Assembly: GCA_910584405.1 (NCBI GenBank)
Contig: CAJUAL010000011.1
Location: 1 to 64,000, forward strand
DNA from: an uncultured Vampirovibrio sp.
GTDB taxonomy: Bacteria; Cyanobacteriota; Vampirovibrionia; Gastranaerophilales; Gastranaerophilaceae
DNA: 64,000 bases
Direction: 5' to 3'
This document shows, one piece after another, positions 56,480 to 63,995 of the stretch. Below the pieces are notes generated by a model. It had not been told where the DNA came from. It worked only from the letters and a program-made list of their open reading frames with translations, and did not search any database. Each line of letters opens with the position of its first letter. Within the stretch, counting starts at the first letter, position 1. A program made the translations under genes and the position numbers.

Positions 56480-56634
56480 TTGTAATTTTGCTTTTGGCAA
56501 AATTTACAAGTATCTTGTCCTGAACTTGATTCAGGACCTCCGAAACAAAGTTTCGGTCAACCCTTGAAAAGGGAAGCAACATTACCATAGAGTAATGAGA
56601 GGCAAAAAGTAGTAAATACTAAAAGGAAAGAAAA
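56480..56634. repeat. Array of five hairpins between rpsQ and rplN
   Basis: Successive hairpins: AATTTTGC-N5-GCAAAATT, TCCTGAAC-TTG-ATTCAGGA (similar to the dispersed palindromic element), CCGAAAC-AAA-GTTTCGG, CCCTT-GAA-AAGGG and ATTAC-CATAG-AGTAAT. No gene is present. Confidence 0.65.
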
Positions 56635-57003
56635 ATGATACAACAAGAAACAAGACTAGAAGTAGCAGATAACACAGGTGCAAAACAATTGTTATGTATC
56701 CGTGTTATGGGAAGCTCAAATAAAAAATTTGCAGCGGTTGGCGACGAGATCGTAGCTTCTGTAAAAGATGCGACTCCGAATATGGCTGTGAAAAAAGGTG
56801 AAGTTGTCAGAGCAGTTGTAGTAAGAACTAAAGCAGATATCAAACGTAATGACGGTTCAGTTATCAGATTTGATGAAAATGCAGCAGTTATTATTAACAA
56901 AGACGGCAACCCTAGAGGGACTCGTGTTTTCGGACCTGTAGCTCGTGAATTGAGAGACAAAGGTTATATGAAAATAGTTTCTCTTGCACCGGAAGTTATC
57001 TAA
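56635..57003 (+). CDS. rplN: Ribosomal protein L14
   Basis: 122-residue 50S protein in the intersubunit bridge and RsfS site. MIQQETRLEVADNTGAKQLLCIRVMGSSNKKFAAVGDEIVASVKDATPN and VIRFDENAAVIINKDGNPRGTRVFGPVARELRDKGYMKIVSLAPEVI are nearly consensus. Confidence 0.98.
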   Translation: MIQQETRLEVADNTGAKQLLCIRVMGSSNKKFAAVGDEIVASVKDATPNMAVKKGEVVRAVVVRTKADIKRNDGSVIRFDENAAVIINKDGNPRGTRVFGPVARELRDKGYMKIVSLAPEVI

Positions 57004-57074
57004 TATACACAAACCATGTAATAGATTCTATAAAGTTTTAGAATCAGTCCATGTAAGGAAACCAGGAGAAAAAA

Positions 57075-57413
57075 ATGACAAACAAAGATAAAAAAAGTTT
57101 ACATGTAAAAACCAGCGACAGAGTCGTTGTTATTGCAGGTAAAGACAAAGGAAAAATCGGTAACGTAAAAAAAGTTGACCTGGAAAAAGGAAGAGTAATT
57201 GTAGAAGGCGCTAATATGGTGACTAAAGCTCAAAAACCTCAACCTGCAGCAGGTATTCAAGGCGGACTAATCAAATTGGAAGCTCCGATTGATTCATCAA
57301 ATGTGATGATTGTTTGCCCGGCTTGCGAAAAGGCAACAAGAGTTGAAATGAAAGTTATCGATGGTAAAAAAGTTCGCGTTTGTAAAAAATGCGGTGAACA
57401 ACTAGATGCTTAG
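57075..57413 (+). CDS. rplX: Ribosomal protein L24 (Cys-containing form)
   Basis: 112-residue 50S assembly-initiator protein. The KOW motif is SDRVVVIAGKDKGKIGNVKKVDLEKGRVIVEGANM. The C-terminal half has CPACEKATRVEMKVIDGKKVRVCKKCGE, two CxxC pairs that could hold zinc. The spacer before rplE has a CCGC-TTCG-GCGG tetraloop hairpin. Confidence 0.97.
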   Translation: MTNKDKKSLHVKTSDRVVVIAGKDKGKIGNVKKVDLEKGRVIVEGANMVTKAQKPQPAAGIQGGLIKLEAPIDSSNVMIVCPACEKATRVEMKVIDGKKVRVCKKCGEQLDA

Positions 57414-57468
57414 TGTGTAACCGCTTCGGCGGATACGACATTAATACCAATAGTAAAGGAAAAGAAAA

Positions 57469-58026
57469 ATGACAGTAACAAAAAATTTAAAATCAAAATA
57501 TCAAGAAGAAGTTGTACCGGCTTTAAAAGAAAAGTTCGGATACAAAAATGATCACCAAGTTCCAAAACTTGTTAAAATAGTTTTGAACATGGGTGTAGGT
57601 GAAGCTTCTCACAACTCAAAAATTGCTGAAGCAATTGAAGCTCAATTAACAAAAATTGCCGGTCAAAAAGCAGTTGTTACAAAAGCTAAAAAATCAATCG
57701 CTTCATACAAATTGAGAGAAGGAATGCCGGTTGGAGCAATGGCAACATTGCGTGGCGAAAGAATGTATGATTTCTTACAAAAACTAATTTGCGTAGTTCT
57801 ACCAAGAATCCGTGACTTCCGCGGTATCAGCGCAAAAAGTTTTGACGGTCGCGGCAATTATACATTGGGCTTGAAAGAACAAGCTCTATTCCCTGAAATC
57901 ACTTATGAAGAAGTGGATTTAGTTAAGGGTATGAACGTTTCAGTTATCACAACTGCTGAAACAGATGAAGAGGCAAGAGAATTGTTAAGACTTCTCGGTA
58001 TGCCATTCAAAGGTAGTAAAAACTAA
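57469..58026 (+). CDS. rplE: Ribosomal protein L5
   Basis: 185-residue 50S protein of the 5S rRNA complex. KLVKIVLNMGVGEASHNSK, GQKAVVTKAKKSIASYKLREGMPVGAMATLRG and LPRIRDFRGISAKSFDGRGNYTLGLKEQALFPEI match. rpsN follows after 23 bp. Confidence 0.98.
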   Translation: MTVTKNLKSKYQEEVVPALKEKFGYKNDHQVPKLVKIVLNMGVGEASHNSKIAEAIEAQLTKIAGQKAVVTKAKKSIASYKLREGMPVGAMATLRGERMYDFLQKLICVVLPRIRDFRGISAKSFDGRGNYTLGLKEQALFPEITYEEVDLVKGMNVSVITTAETDEEARELLRLLGMPFKGSKN

Positions 58027-58049
58027 TAAGTACAAGATAGGAGAAATTC

Positions 58050-58256
58050 ATGGCTAAGAAAGCGATGATTAACAAAGAACTTAAACGCGAAAAACTTGCT
58101 GCTGCCGGAAAATACCCAACAGTAAGACTTCACAACAGATGTTCTATCTGTGGAAGACCTCACGGTTTTCATAGAGATTTCGGTTTGTGCAGAATCTGTT
58201 TAAGAAAAATGGCTCACCAAGGTTTGTTACCTGGTGTAACTAAAGCTAGCTGGTAG
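58050..58256 (+). CDS. rpsN: Ribosomal protein S14, zinc-binding type
   Basis: 68-residue 30S head protein. It is shorter than the zinc-free form and has four zinc ligands in NRCSICGRPHGFHRDFGLCRICLRKMA, ending GLLPGVTKASW. GGAG precedes the ATG. It is the last gene before a terminator that splits the cluster. Confidence 0.97.
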   Translation: MAKKAMINKELKREKLAAAGKYPTVRLHNRCSICGRPHGFHRDFGLCRICLRKMAHQGLLPGVTKASW

Positions 58257-58275
58257 TCAATTTGTTAATAGAATT

Positions 58276-58307
58276 AAAAGGAGCGGACAATGTCCGCCCT
58301 TTTTTTA
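58276..58307 (+). terminator. Terminator inside the spc region after rpsN
   Basis: Stem GCGGAC-AAT-GTCCGC, extended with a bulge, followed by CCTTTTTTT. It ends the first ribosomal transcription unit before rpsH. Confidence 0.75.
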
Positions 58308-58408
58308 TTGTAAAGAAATATTAATTAAAAGGCAATAATTTTTGAAAAAAATACTTAATATACATGTAAGTTAGTAAGGTTAAGTTTTAATTTAAAAGGA
58401 GTATTATT

Positions 58409-58969
58409 ATGTCAGTAGGAAATGTTGAAATTATCGGACCTCGTAGAATTACAGATTTAGGGGATGGCAGATATATGTCAAATCCGACTCAGCCGGGAAT
58501 TATCGGTTCAGGCATAATTGATGAAGCTGCAGTTCAAGCTTTACGTGAAAAATATTCAGGTGGAAGTGATTATCATGGAGTTAGGACTTTTACTCCGGGA
58601 CAAGAAGATTTGCATAAAAGACTTGAAGAAGCACGTAGAATCTATAGAGAACTTCAAGAAGCTAAAAACCCTGCGTCAGATAATGAATCAGTGATGGGTG
58701 AATCTGAGTTTAATAAAAAGATGTTGTTATATTCATTGGGCGGTGTGCTTCCTATGGTTTACGGTTTACAGGATGAAGAATTTCAAAAAGCTCGTGAATA
58801 TTATTCAAATAATACCGATACAAAAACAGGAAAAGTTATTGATGTTTTGAAAAAAGCTTTGGGTCTTGGCGCGGCTGCTGTTGGCGGATTTTTAGTAGCT
58901 AAAAACTTACCAGCTTTAAAGACTTTTGCTGGTAACGTGGTAAGTAAAATTGCAGGCTTGTTCAGATAG
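58409..58969 (+). CDS. Hypothetical protein inserted between rpsN and rpsH
   Basis: Unrecognised protein of 186 residues behind a strong AAAGGAG. The N-terminal half is soluble, with a helix (DLHKRLEEARRIYRELQEAKN). The C-terminal 45 residues are hydrophobic and Gly/Ala-rich (ALGLGAAAVGGFLVAKNLPALKTFAGNVVSKIAGLF), likely a membrane-inserting amphipathic helix. It breaks the usual rpsN-rpsH adjacency and is flanked by terminators on both sides, so it is an independent unit. Confidence 0.82.
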   Translation: MSVGNVEIIGPRRITDLGDGRYMSNPTQPGIIGSGIIDEAAVQALREKYSGGSDYHGVRTFTPGQEDLHKRLEEARRIYRELQEAKNPASDNESVMGESEFNKKMLLYSLGGVLPMVYGLQDEEFQKAREYYSNNTDTKTGKVIDVLKKALGLGAAAVGGFLVAKNLPALKTFAGNVVSKIAGLFR

Positions 58970-58993
58970 TCAATCGAAAAGCTTAGAAAATAT

Positions 58994-59033
58994 AAAAATA
59001 TCCTTATTCTTAAATGAGTAAGGGTATTTTTAT
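58994..59033 (+). terminator. Terminator after the inserted gene
   Basis: AAAATATCCTTATTC and GAGTAAGGGTATTTT form an imperfect stem followed by a T-rich tract. Confidence 0.65.
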
Positions 59034-59061
59034 TAAAATGTAAAAATTTTACAATATTTGA

Positions 59062-59089
59062 TTTACAGAAAAATTTTTTCATGTATAAT
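59062..59089 (+). promoter_or_regulatory. Promoter of the rpsH-rplF-rplR unit
   Basis: TTTACA (59062-59067), a 16-bp spacer and TATAAT (59084-59089). A 135-nt leader with local inverted repeats precedes rpsH and its GGAGGA Shine-Dalgarno. Confidence 0.65.
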
Positions 59090-59230
59090 AAACTTACAGT
59101 TCCAGACTGCTGAAAGAAGTCGTTCAGAATTTTTTAAGTTCAATTGGCGGCAAAATTAATTCAGTAAGTGGTGTAATAGTTAAGTAAGGATACTGCCTTA
59201 TAACTGTGAGGTAAGTCCGGAGGAATTAAA

Positions 59231-59629
59231 ATGTCAATGACAGATCCTATAGCAGATATGCTAACAAGAATCAGAAACGCAAACATGGTTAAACATGAAA
59301 CAGTTGAAGTACCTGCTTCAAAATTGAAAGTTGCATTAGCAAAAGTTTTAAAAGAAGAAGGTTACATTGCTGATTATGAAGTAAAAGAAGCCGGTAAATT
59401 CAAAGTTATTTCTATCACTTTGAAATATGACGAAAGCGGAAAATCAGTTATCACAAAACTTCAAAGAGTTTCAAAACCTGGTTTGAGAAGCTACTCAAAA
59501 TCTAAAAACTTACAAAAAGTTTTAGGCGGTATGGGTATTGCTATTGTATCAACTCCAAAAGGTTTGTTAACTGATAGAAAAGCAAGAAAAGAAAACGTTG
59601 GCGGCGAAGTTCTTTGCTACGTTTATTAA
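59231..59629 (+). CDS. rpsH: Ribosomal protein S8
   Basis: 132-residue 30S assembly protein; in some bacteria S8 represses the spc operon. SMTDPIADMLTRIRNANMVKHETVEVPASKLKVALAKVLKEEGYI and the C-terminal GGMGIAIVSTPKGLLTDRKARKENVGGEVLCYV are typical. First gene of the second ribosomal unit. Confidence 0.98.
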   Translation: MSMTDPIADMLTRIRNANMVKHETVEVPASKLKVALAKVLKEEGYIADYEVKEAGKFKVISITLKYDESGKSVITKLQRVSKPGLRSYSKSKNLQKVLGGMGIAIVSTPKGLLTDRKARKENVGGEVLCYVY

Positions 59630-59721
59630 TGTTTAATACGGTGTGATGCCGTAAAATTGGTTCAAACATAATTGGTAGAAAAGTTTGAATGAAAGTAGAT
59701 ATACCACAAGGAGAAATTAAA

Positions 59722-60261
59722 ATGTCAAGAATTGGTAAAAAACCTATAGAAATTCCTCAAGGCGTTGAGGTTAAAATTGAAGGACAAGTTGTAACAGCAA
59801 AAGGACCTTTAGGTACTGAAGTTGTTAACGTTCGTCCTGAAATTGCAGTAAAAATCGAAGATAATCAAATTGTATTATCAAAAGTTGGTACATCACGTGA
59901 AACAGATGCTTTGTTCGGTTTATCAAGAACTTTAGTAGCAAACGCTGTTACAGGTGTTAAAGAAGGTTTCGTTAAGAAGCTTGAAATCAACGGTGTAGGT
60001 TACAGAGCACAAATGCAAGGTAACACTTTGAATATGGCTTTGGGTTACTCTCACCCTGTTGATATCGTACCGCCTGAAGGTATTACAATCTCTGTTGAAG
60101 CTAACACAAAAATCACTGTTAAAGGTTCAAACAAACAAATGGTTGGTGATGTTGCAGCTTTAATCAGATCAAAACGTAAACCTGAAGTATACAAAGGTAA
60201 AGGTGTTAAATACGAAGGTGAATACATCAGACGTAAAGCCGGTAAAGCAGGTAAAAAATAG
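59722..60261 (+). CDS. rplF: Ribosomal protein L6
   Basis: 179-residue 50S protein from the ATG at 59722 (MSRIGKKPIEIP), behind AAGGAG; the frame extends to 59689 but without a ribosome-binding site. It has two repeated domains, GPLGTEVVNV early and GVGYRAQMQGNTLNMALGYSHPV and IRSKRKPEVYKGKGVKYEGEYIRRKAGK later. Confidence 0.97.
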   Translation: MSRIGKKPIEIPQGVEVKIEGQVVTAKGPLGTEVVNVRPEIAVKIEDNQIVLSKVGTSRETDALFGLSRTLVANAVTGVKEGFVKKLEINGVGYRAQMQGNTLNMALGYSHPVDIVPPEGITISVEANTKITVKGSNKQMVGDVAALIRSKRKPEVYKGKGVKYEGEYIRRKAGKAGKK

Positions 60262-60359
60262 AGCTGCATAAGCCGAAATAGAACAATATAACTAAAGCCC
60301 GTATGAACCCTTGGTTAGGTTTTATCAAGAAGGTTCGGGTTAAATGAAAGGACAATAAA
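60262..60359. repeat. Spacer with hairpin between rplF and rplR
   Basis: 98 bp without a gene. GAACCCTT pairs with AAGGTTC across a 13-nt loop, just before the rplR Shine-Dalgarno. Confidence 0.4.
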
Positions 60360-60728
60360 ATGATTAAACAACAAACAAGAAAACCAATAGTTCAAAAAAG
60401 ACACAGATCAATCAGAGTTAAGTTAGCAGGAACTGCTGAGTTCCCAAGACTTGCTGTATACAGAAGTACAAAACACATTTATGCTCAGTTAATTGATGAT
60501 GATAATCATGTAACATTAGCTTCAGCATCTTCTAACGACAAAGACTTAAAAGAAAAATTAGCTCATGGTGGAAACATCGAAGCTGCTAAAGTTGTTGGTG
60601 AAGCAATTGCTCAAAAAGCTAAAAAAGCAGGCGTTGAATGTGTTGTATTTGACCGCGGAGGTTTCTTATATCACGGTCGTGTTGCAGCTTTAGCTGACGC
60701 AGCTAGAGAAGCTGGTTTGATGTTCTAG
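60360..60728 (+). CDS. rplR: Ribosomal protein L18
   Basis: 122-residue 50S protein binding 5S rRNA. RHRSIRVKLAGTAEFPRLAVYRSTKHIYAQLIDDDNHVTLASAS, VGEAIAQKAKKAGVECVVFDRGGFLYHGRVAALADAAREAGL match the family. The unit ends here; rpsE, rpmD, rplO and secY do not follow. Confidence 0.98.
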   Translation: MIKQQTRKPIVQKRHRSIRVKLAGTAEFPRLAVYRSTKHIYAQLIDDDNHVTLASASSNDKDLKEKLAHGGNIEAAKVVGEAIAQKAKKAGVECVVFDRGGFLYHGRVAALADAAREAGLMF

Positions 60729-60751
60729 TCAAATTTGAAAAGTTACAAAAG

Positions 60752-60783
60752 CAGCGTGGATTTTTTATTCACGCTGTTTTTTT
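60752..60783 (+). terminator. Terminator after rplR
   Basis: CAGCGTG / CACGCTG stem with an extended T-rich loop, followed by seven Ts. Confidence 0.8.
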
Positions 60784-60823
60784 GTTATACAATGGTTGTA
60801 TTAAAATTTAGGAATTAAGATTT

Positions 60824-61489
60824 ATGAGAAAAAAATGTCAAATTATTAGTTTAGGCGCTAATTGTATGGTTAGAAGTGTTTTAACGCGTCATGGTATAAA
60901 GCCTTCAAAGGCTGAAGGGGAGTTATCTTACCCGTTTGATCTTGCTGTTCACCCTATTTCTTGTGTGATAAATGCTTTAGAAGAAAACTTTGCAACATAT
61001 TTTGACGGTTTGTTTTTTGAATCAAACAGACGCCATATTTTTGATTTTTCCAAGAAAAGAGATGTTTGGAAGAAAGATGACGGTACTTGTTTTAACCATG
61101 ATACTGATTGCGGGGTTAATGATTTTGAAAAATTGAAGACAAGATTTCTAACGCGCATAGAAAATTTCAATAAAACTTTAGATTCAGGAGTCCCAATTTT
61201 ATTTGTAATTTATATCAAAGATGAGGAAAGCCGTAAATATATAAATAGACTATATGACGCGCTACAGCTGCGATTGCGGGGGGGGTATTTTCTGCTCGCT
61301 GTAATTGATTTTAACGGAATTGTGAAAGAAGAGTTTTATCCGCAAATCAGGGTTTTGAATTTACCTGCACCTTGTGGCAATTATTTTGATACTTGGTATA
61401 GAAGTAAATTCCGTAAGTCCGATTTGGGATTTTATACCGAGAAATGTATTTGTGAATTTGTACAAAATATTATTGATAATGAATTTTAG
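60824..61489 (+). CDS. DUF1796-type putative cysteine peptidase with in-frame 8-G tract
   Basis: Protein of 221 residues. IISLGANCMVRSVLTRHGIKPSKAEGELSYPFDLAV matches the DUF1796 papain-like pattern (SLG..C.v...L......S.PFDw), with the Cys as candidate nucleophile and later His residues (FNHDTD). These proteins are of uncertain function and often vary between strains. A run of eight Gs at 61278-61285 encodes R-G-G in LRLRGGYFLL; a one-base change would truncate the protein, so it may be phase-variable and is ON here. AGGA precedes the ATG. Confidence 0.78.
   Translation: MRKKCQIISLGANCMVRSVLTRHGIKPSKAEGELSYPFDLAVHPISCVINALEENFATYFDGLFFESNRRHIFDFSKKRDVWKKDDGTCFNHDTDCGVNDFEKLKTRFLTRIENFNKTLDSGVPILFVIYIKDEESRKYINRLYDALQLRLRGGYFLLAVIDFNGIVKEEFYPQIRVLNLPAPCGNYFDTWYRSKFRKSDLGFYTEKCICEFVQNIIDNEF
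61278..61285 (+). repeat. 8-G homopolymer within the DUF1796 gene
   Basis: A G octamer in otherwise AT-rich coding DNA. It is in frame in this assembly. Together with the tracts at 25533, 33689 and 39720 it makes four runs of 8-9 Gs in the window. Confidence 0.9.
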
Positions 61490-62790
61490 TTCAAATAATT
61501 TTTCAAAGACTCAATAGCGCGGTTTGCCATAAGTTCGCCTTTAAGTTTTTTATTTTTGCGTTCTTTTTTCGGCAGTTCTACAGGCGGTACAATTCCCCAG
61601 TTTGAATTTATCGGTTGGAAGTTGTCGTGTTCGGGGTTTGTTATGTAGTGGGTTAAAGCTCCGAGCATTGTATCAAGCGGTAATTCTAAAAGCGGTTCTC
61701 CTGATAATAATTTTGCCATATTTATGCCTGCTAAAAGACCGGAGGCAATTGATTCTGTGTAACCTTCCGTTCCGGTTATTTGACCTGCAAAGAATAGGTC
61801 TTCGCGTTCACGGGTTTGAAGTGTTGGGTTCAATAAAGTTGGCGAATTTATGAATGTATTTCTGTGCATTACACCATATCTTACGATATTTACGTTTTCA
61901 AGTCCCGGGATTGATTGAAGCAACTCTTTTTGAGCTCCCCATTTTAGGTTAGTTTGGAATCCTACAAGGTTAAACAGTGTTTTAGCTGAGTTATCTTGTC
62001 TTAACTGTACAACAGCGTAATTTTTTTCGTTTGTGCGTTTGTCAATTAAACCTACAGGTTTCATTGGTCCAAAACGCAAGGTATCAACTCCGCGTGAGGC
62101 AAGAACTTCTATCGGAAGGCAGCTTTCAAAAAATTTTGCACCTTTTTCAAAATCGTGCTGTTCAATTCTTGGAGCATTTATTAGTATATTATAGAAATTC
62201 TCGTATTGTTCTTTGTTCATCGGACAATTAATGTATGAAGCTTCGCCTTTATCGTAGCGGCTTGCCCAGAACGCTGTGTCAAAATTTATACTGTCTTTTT
62301 CGACAATCGGAGCTATGGCATCAAAAAAGTGCAGATATTCACTTTTTGTAAATTCTTTTATCGCATCGGTGAATTTTGAACTGGTTAGAGGACCTGAAGC
62401 TATAATTGTCGGGGTATTTGGAATTTGTGTAACTTCTTCTCTAATAAGCGTGATATTTGGATTTTGTTCAATTTTTTCGGTTACTGTTTGAGAAAATTTG
62501 TGTCTGTCTATAGCGAGTGCATTACCTGCGGGAACTGCACAGTTTTTGGCAATTTCAATAAGCTCTCCGCCTAAGATTTCCATTTCGTGTTTTAAAAGTC
62601 CGCTTCCGTTAGTCAAATCGTATGAGCCTAAGCTGTTTGAGCACACAAATTCGGCACAATCCTGTGTAGTATGGGCGCCTGTTTTAGTTTTAGGGCGCAT
62701 TTCGTATAAATTTACTTTAAATCCTCTTTTAGCAAGCTGTAATGCGGCTTCTGAACCCGCTAATCCTGCTCCTATTACATTTACTTCCAT
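61486..62790 (-). CDS. trmFO: Methylenetetrahydrofolate-tRNA (uracil-5-)-methyltransferase TrmFO
   Basis: FAD- and folate-dependent enzyme making ribothymidine 54 in tRNA; 434 residues. The N-terminal FAD loop VNVIGAGLAGSEAALQLAKRG, then YEMRPKTKTGAHTTQDCAEFVCSNSLGS, GLLKHEMEILGGELIEIA and AGQITGTEGYTESIASGLLAGINMAKLL are family hallmarks. It has a perfect -35/-10 promoter whose -10 ends 6 nt before the ATG. Its stop interlocks with the DUF1796 gene (TTAG). Confidence 0.96.
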   Translation of the reverse strand: MEVNVIGAGLAGSEAALQLAKRGFKVNLYEMRPKTKTGAHTTQDCAEFVCSNSLGSYDLTNGSGLLKHEMEILGGELIEIAKNCAVPAGNALAIDRHKFSQTVTEKIEQNPNITLIREEVTQIPNTPTIIASGPLTSSKFTDAIKEFTKSEYLHFFDAIAPIVEKDSINFDTAFWASRYDKGEASYINCPMNKEQYENFYNILINAPRIEQHDFEKGAKFFESCLPIEVLASRGVDTLRFGPMKPVGLIDKRTNEKNYAVVQLRQDNSAKTLFNLVGFQTNLKWGAQKELLQSIPGLENVNIVRYGVMHRNTFINSPTLLNPTLQTREREDLFFAGQITGTEGYTESIASGLLAGINMAKLLSGEPLLELPLDTMLGALTHYITNPEHDNFQPINSNWGIVPPVELPKKERKNKKLKGELMANRAIESLKNYLN

Positions 62791-62796
62791 TCTTGA

Positions 62797-62825
62797 AGTT
62801 TAACCAAGATATAGTGTGCTGTCAA
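62797..62825 (-). promoter_or_regulatory. Leaderless promoter of trmFO
   Basis: On the minus strand TTGACA (62820-62825), exactly 17 bp, TAAACT (62797-62802), six nucleotides, then the ATG at 62790. This is the clearest full promoter of the leaderless class. Confidence 0.75.
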
Positions 62826-62833
62826 TATTTCTT

Positions 62834-63556
62834 TTATTTCCAAGGATAATCATGTTTGATAGTCCAGCCGTCGCGTTTTATTTTTTCTGCGCAGTATAAA
62901 CCTTTACCTTTACAACTATTATTAATATCTGTGTTCGAAGTATTTGAGCCCATAGGTGAGGCATTATTATCTTCAAGATTTATTTGAAACGCAAAAACAT
63001 CACGTCCTATTGTATTAGGTGGTTTAGTACCGTTTAAATCTACGTATACATCTTCAGTTGCGTGGTATATGAGTTTATATTGATTATTCTCATCTTTAAC
63101 ATTTTTCATTATCATAACAAAATAACTTACACCGTCCATTGTTGAGAAAAATGCTTTTCCTGCGTCGTAACCCGTGTAAACTGAATATCCATGAGGTTCG
63201 CCGTTAAGATATTTGTACATAATATAATTTTTTCTGTTATCAATAATTGTCGGTGCATTTAGGTGTGAGAACCAATATTTCTCAAAAAATTCTTTTATTA
63301 TATTTTCGTTAATATCAGTGTGCGAGGTTAAAAATGATGCGGCATCTCCGTTTTCATCAGATGAATTACGGGCAATTTGATTTAAAACAGCATAAACTTT
63401 TTTTAATTTAACAACGGTTTGCTTCTTTTGATAGGAGGCTATCAGATTAGGTATTGTAAGAGCGGCAACAATCCCGATTATTCCGAGGGTTATTAAGACC
63501 TCAGCCAGAGTGAATGCAAAATGTTTTAAGATTTTTGTAGTTCTCAGCTTGTTCAA
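62834..63556 (-). CDS. Prepilin-like protein, XRE-paired (pair 4)
   Basis: Pilin-like protein of 240 residues: MNKLRTTKILKHFA|FTLAEVLITLGIIGIVAALTIPNLIASYQ gives a basic leader, Ala at -1, Glu5 and a hydrophobic helix. The mature part has VYVDLNGTKPPNTIGRDVFAFQI and a C-terminal Cys pair (NSCKGKGLYCAEK) followed by DGWTIKHDYPW, an ending close to that of the pair 2 pilin (NWEIRKDYPW). It is divergent from an XRE gene at 63655. Confidence 0.9.
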   Translation of the reverse strand: MNKLRTTKILKHFAFTLAEVLITLGIIGIVAALTIPNLIASYQKKQTVVKLKKVYAVLNQIARNSSDENGDAASFLTSHTDINENIIKEFFEKYWFSHLNAPTIIDNRKNYIMYKYLNGEPHGYSVYTGYDAGKAFFSTMDGVSYFVMIMKNVKDENNQYKLIYHATEDVYVDLNGTKPPNTIGRDVFAFQINLEDNNASPMGSNTSNTDINNSCKGKGLYCAEKIKRDGWTIKHDYPWK

Positions 63557-63603
63557 ATTTACCCCCTTGAAAGCTAGCAGGTACTGTAAAATTTAGCAAT
63601 TTG

Positions 63604-63620
63604 GTAGACATAGCGTCTAC
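63604..63620. promoter_or_regulatory. Operator-like inverted repeat (pair 4)
   Basis: GTAGAC-ATAGC-GTCTAC is a perfect 6-bp inverted repeat in the 98-bp spacer between the divergent prepilin and XRE genes. Its sequence differs from the palindromes of the other three pairs. Confidence 0.55.
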
Positions 63621-63654
63621 GACAATCTGCTATTAATGTATCACAATACTTTAT

Positions 63655-63864
63655 ATGAGTAAAGATATTTGTAAAATATTTGGCAGACGTTTACATAAAT
63701 TGCGAATGCAAAAAGGGCTTTCGCAAGAAGAATTGGGGTTTGAGGTAGGTTTGGATAAAACCACAATTGGTAAATATGAACTTGCAAAACGCTGTATAAA
63801 TATCAGACAGGCAAAATCTATTGCTGATGCGTTGGGTGTTAAGATGTCCGATTTATTGGATTAA
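63655..63864 (+). CDS. XRE-family repressor-like protein (pair 4)
   Basis: A 69-residue protein, essentially one Cro/C1 domain: IFGRRLHKLRMQKGLSQEELGFEVGLDKTTIGKYELAKRCINIRQAKSIADALGVKMSDLL. It is head-to-head with prepilin 62834-63556 with an inverted repeat between. Its stop interlocks by 4 bp (TTAA) with a minus-strand reading frame. Confidence 0.92.
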   Translation: MSKDICKIFGRRLHKLRMQKGLSQEELGFEVGLDKTTIGKYELAKRCINIRQAKSIADALGVKMSDLLD

Positions 63865-63995
63865 CCTTTTGAAGAAGCAGAAACAGCCATAACTTTTTTC
63901 TTTTTCTTTTTGGATTCAATCATACTGTCTTCGTTGAATCTTGTTAATTTTCTGTCTTCTTTATCATCAGTTTTGGTATTATCATTTGTATTCAT
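63861..63995 (-). CDS. Small or truncated hypothetical protein at the window edge
   Basis: The minus-strand frame from an ATG at 63995 encodes 44 residues: an acidic Asn/Asp-rich start, then KKKKKK and a VMAVSASSKG end. No stop lies between this ATG and the window edge, so it may be the C-terminal tail of a larger gene. The stop interlocks with the XRE gene in the same 4-bp way as other convergent pairs here, which supports it being coding. Confidence 0.45.
   Translation of the reverse strand: MNTNDNTKTDDKEDRKLTRFNEDSMIESKKKKKKVMAVSASSKG

Noticed and set aside
56619..56960. 113-residue minus-strand frame opposite rplN
   Set aside because: Overlaps a complete, nearly consensus L14 gene.
62498..62803. 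101-residue plus-strand frame opposite trmFO
   Set aside because: Shadow of the FAD-domain coding region; no promoter or SD.
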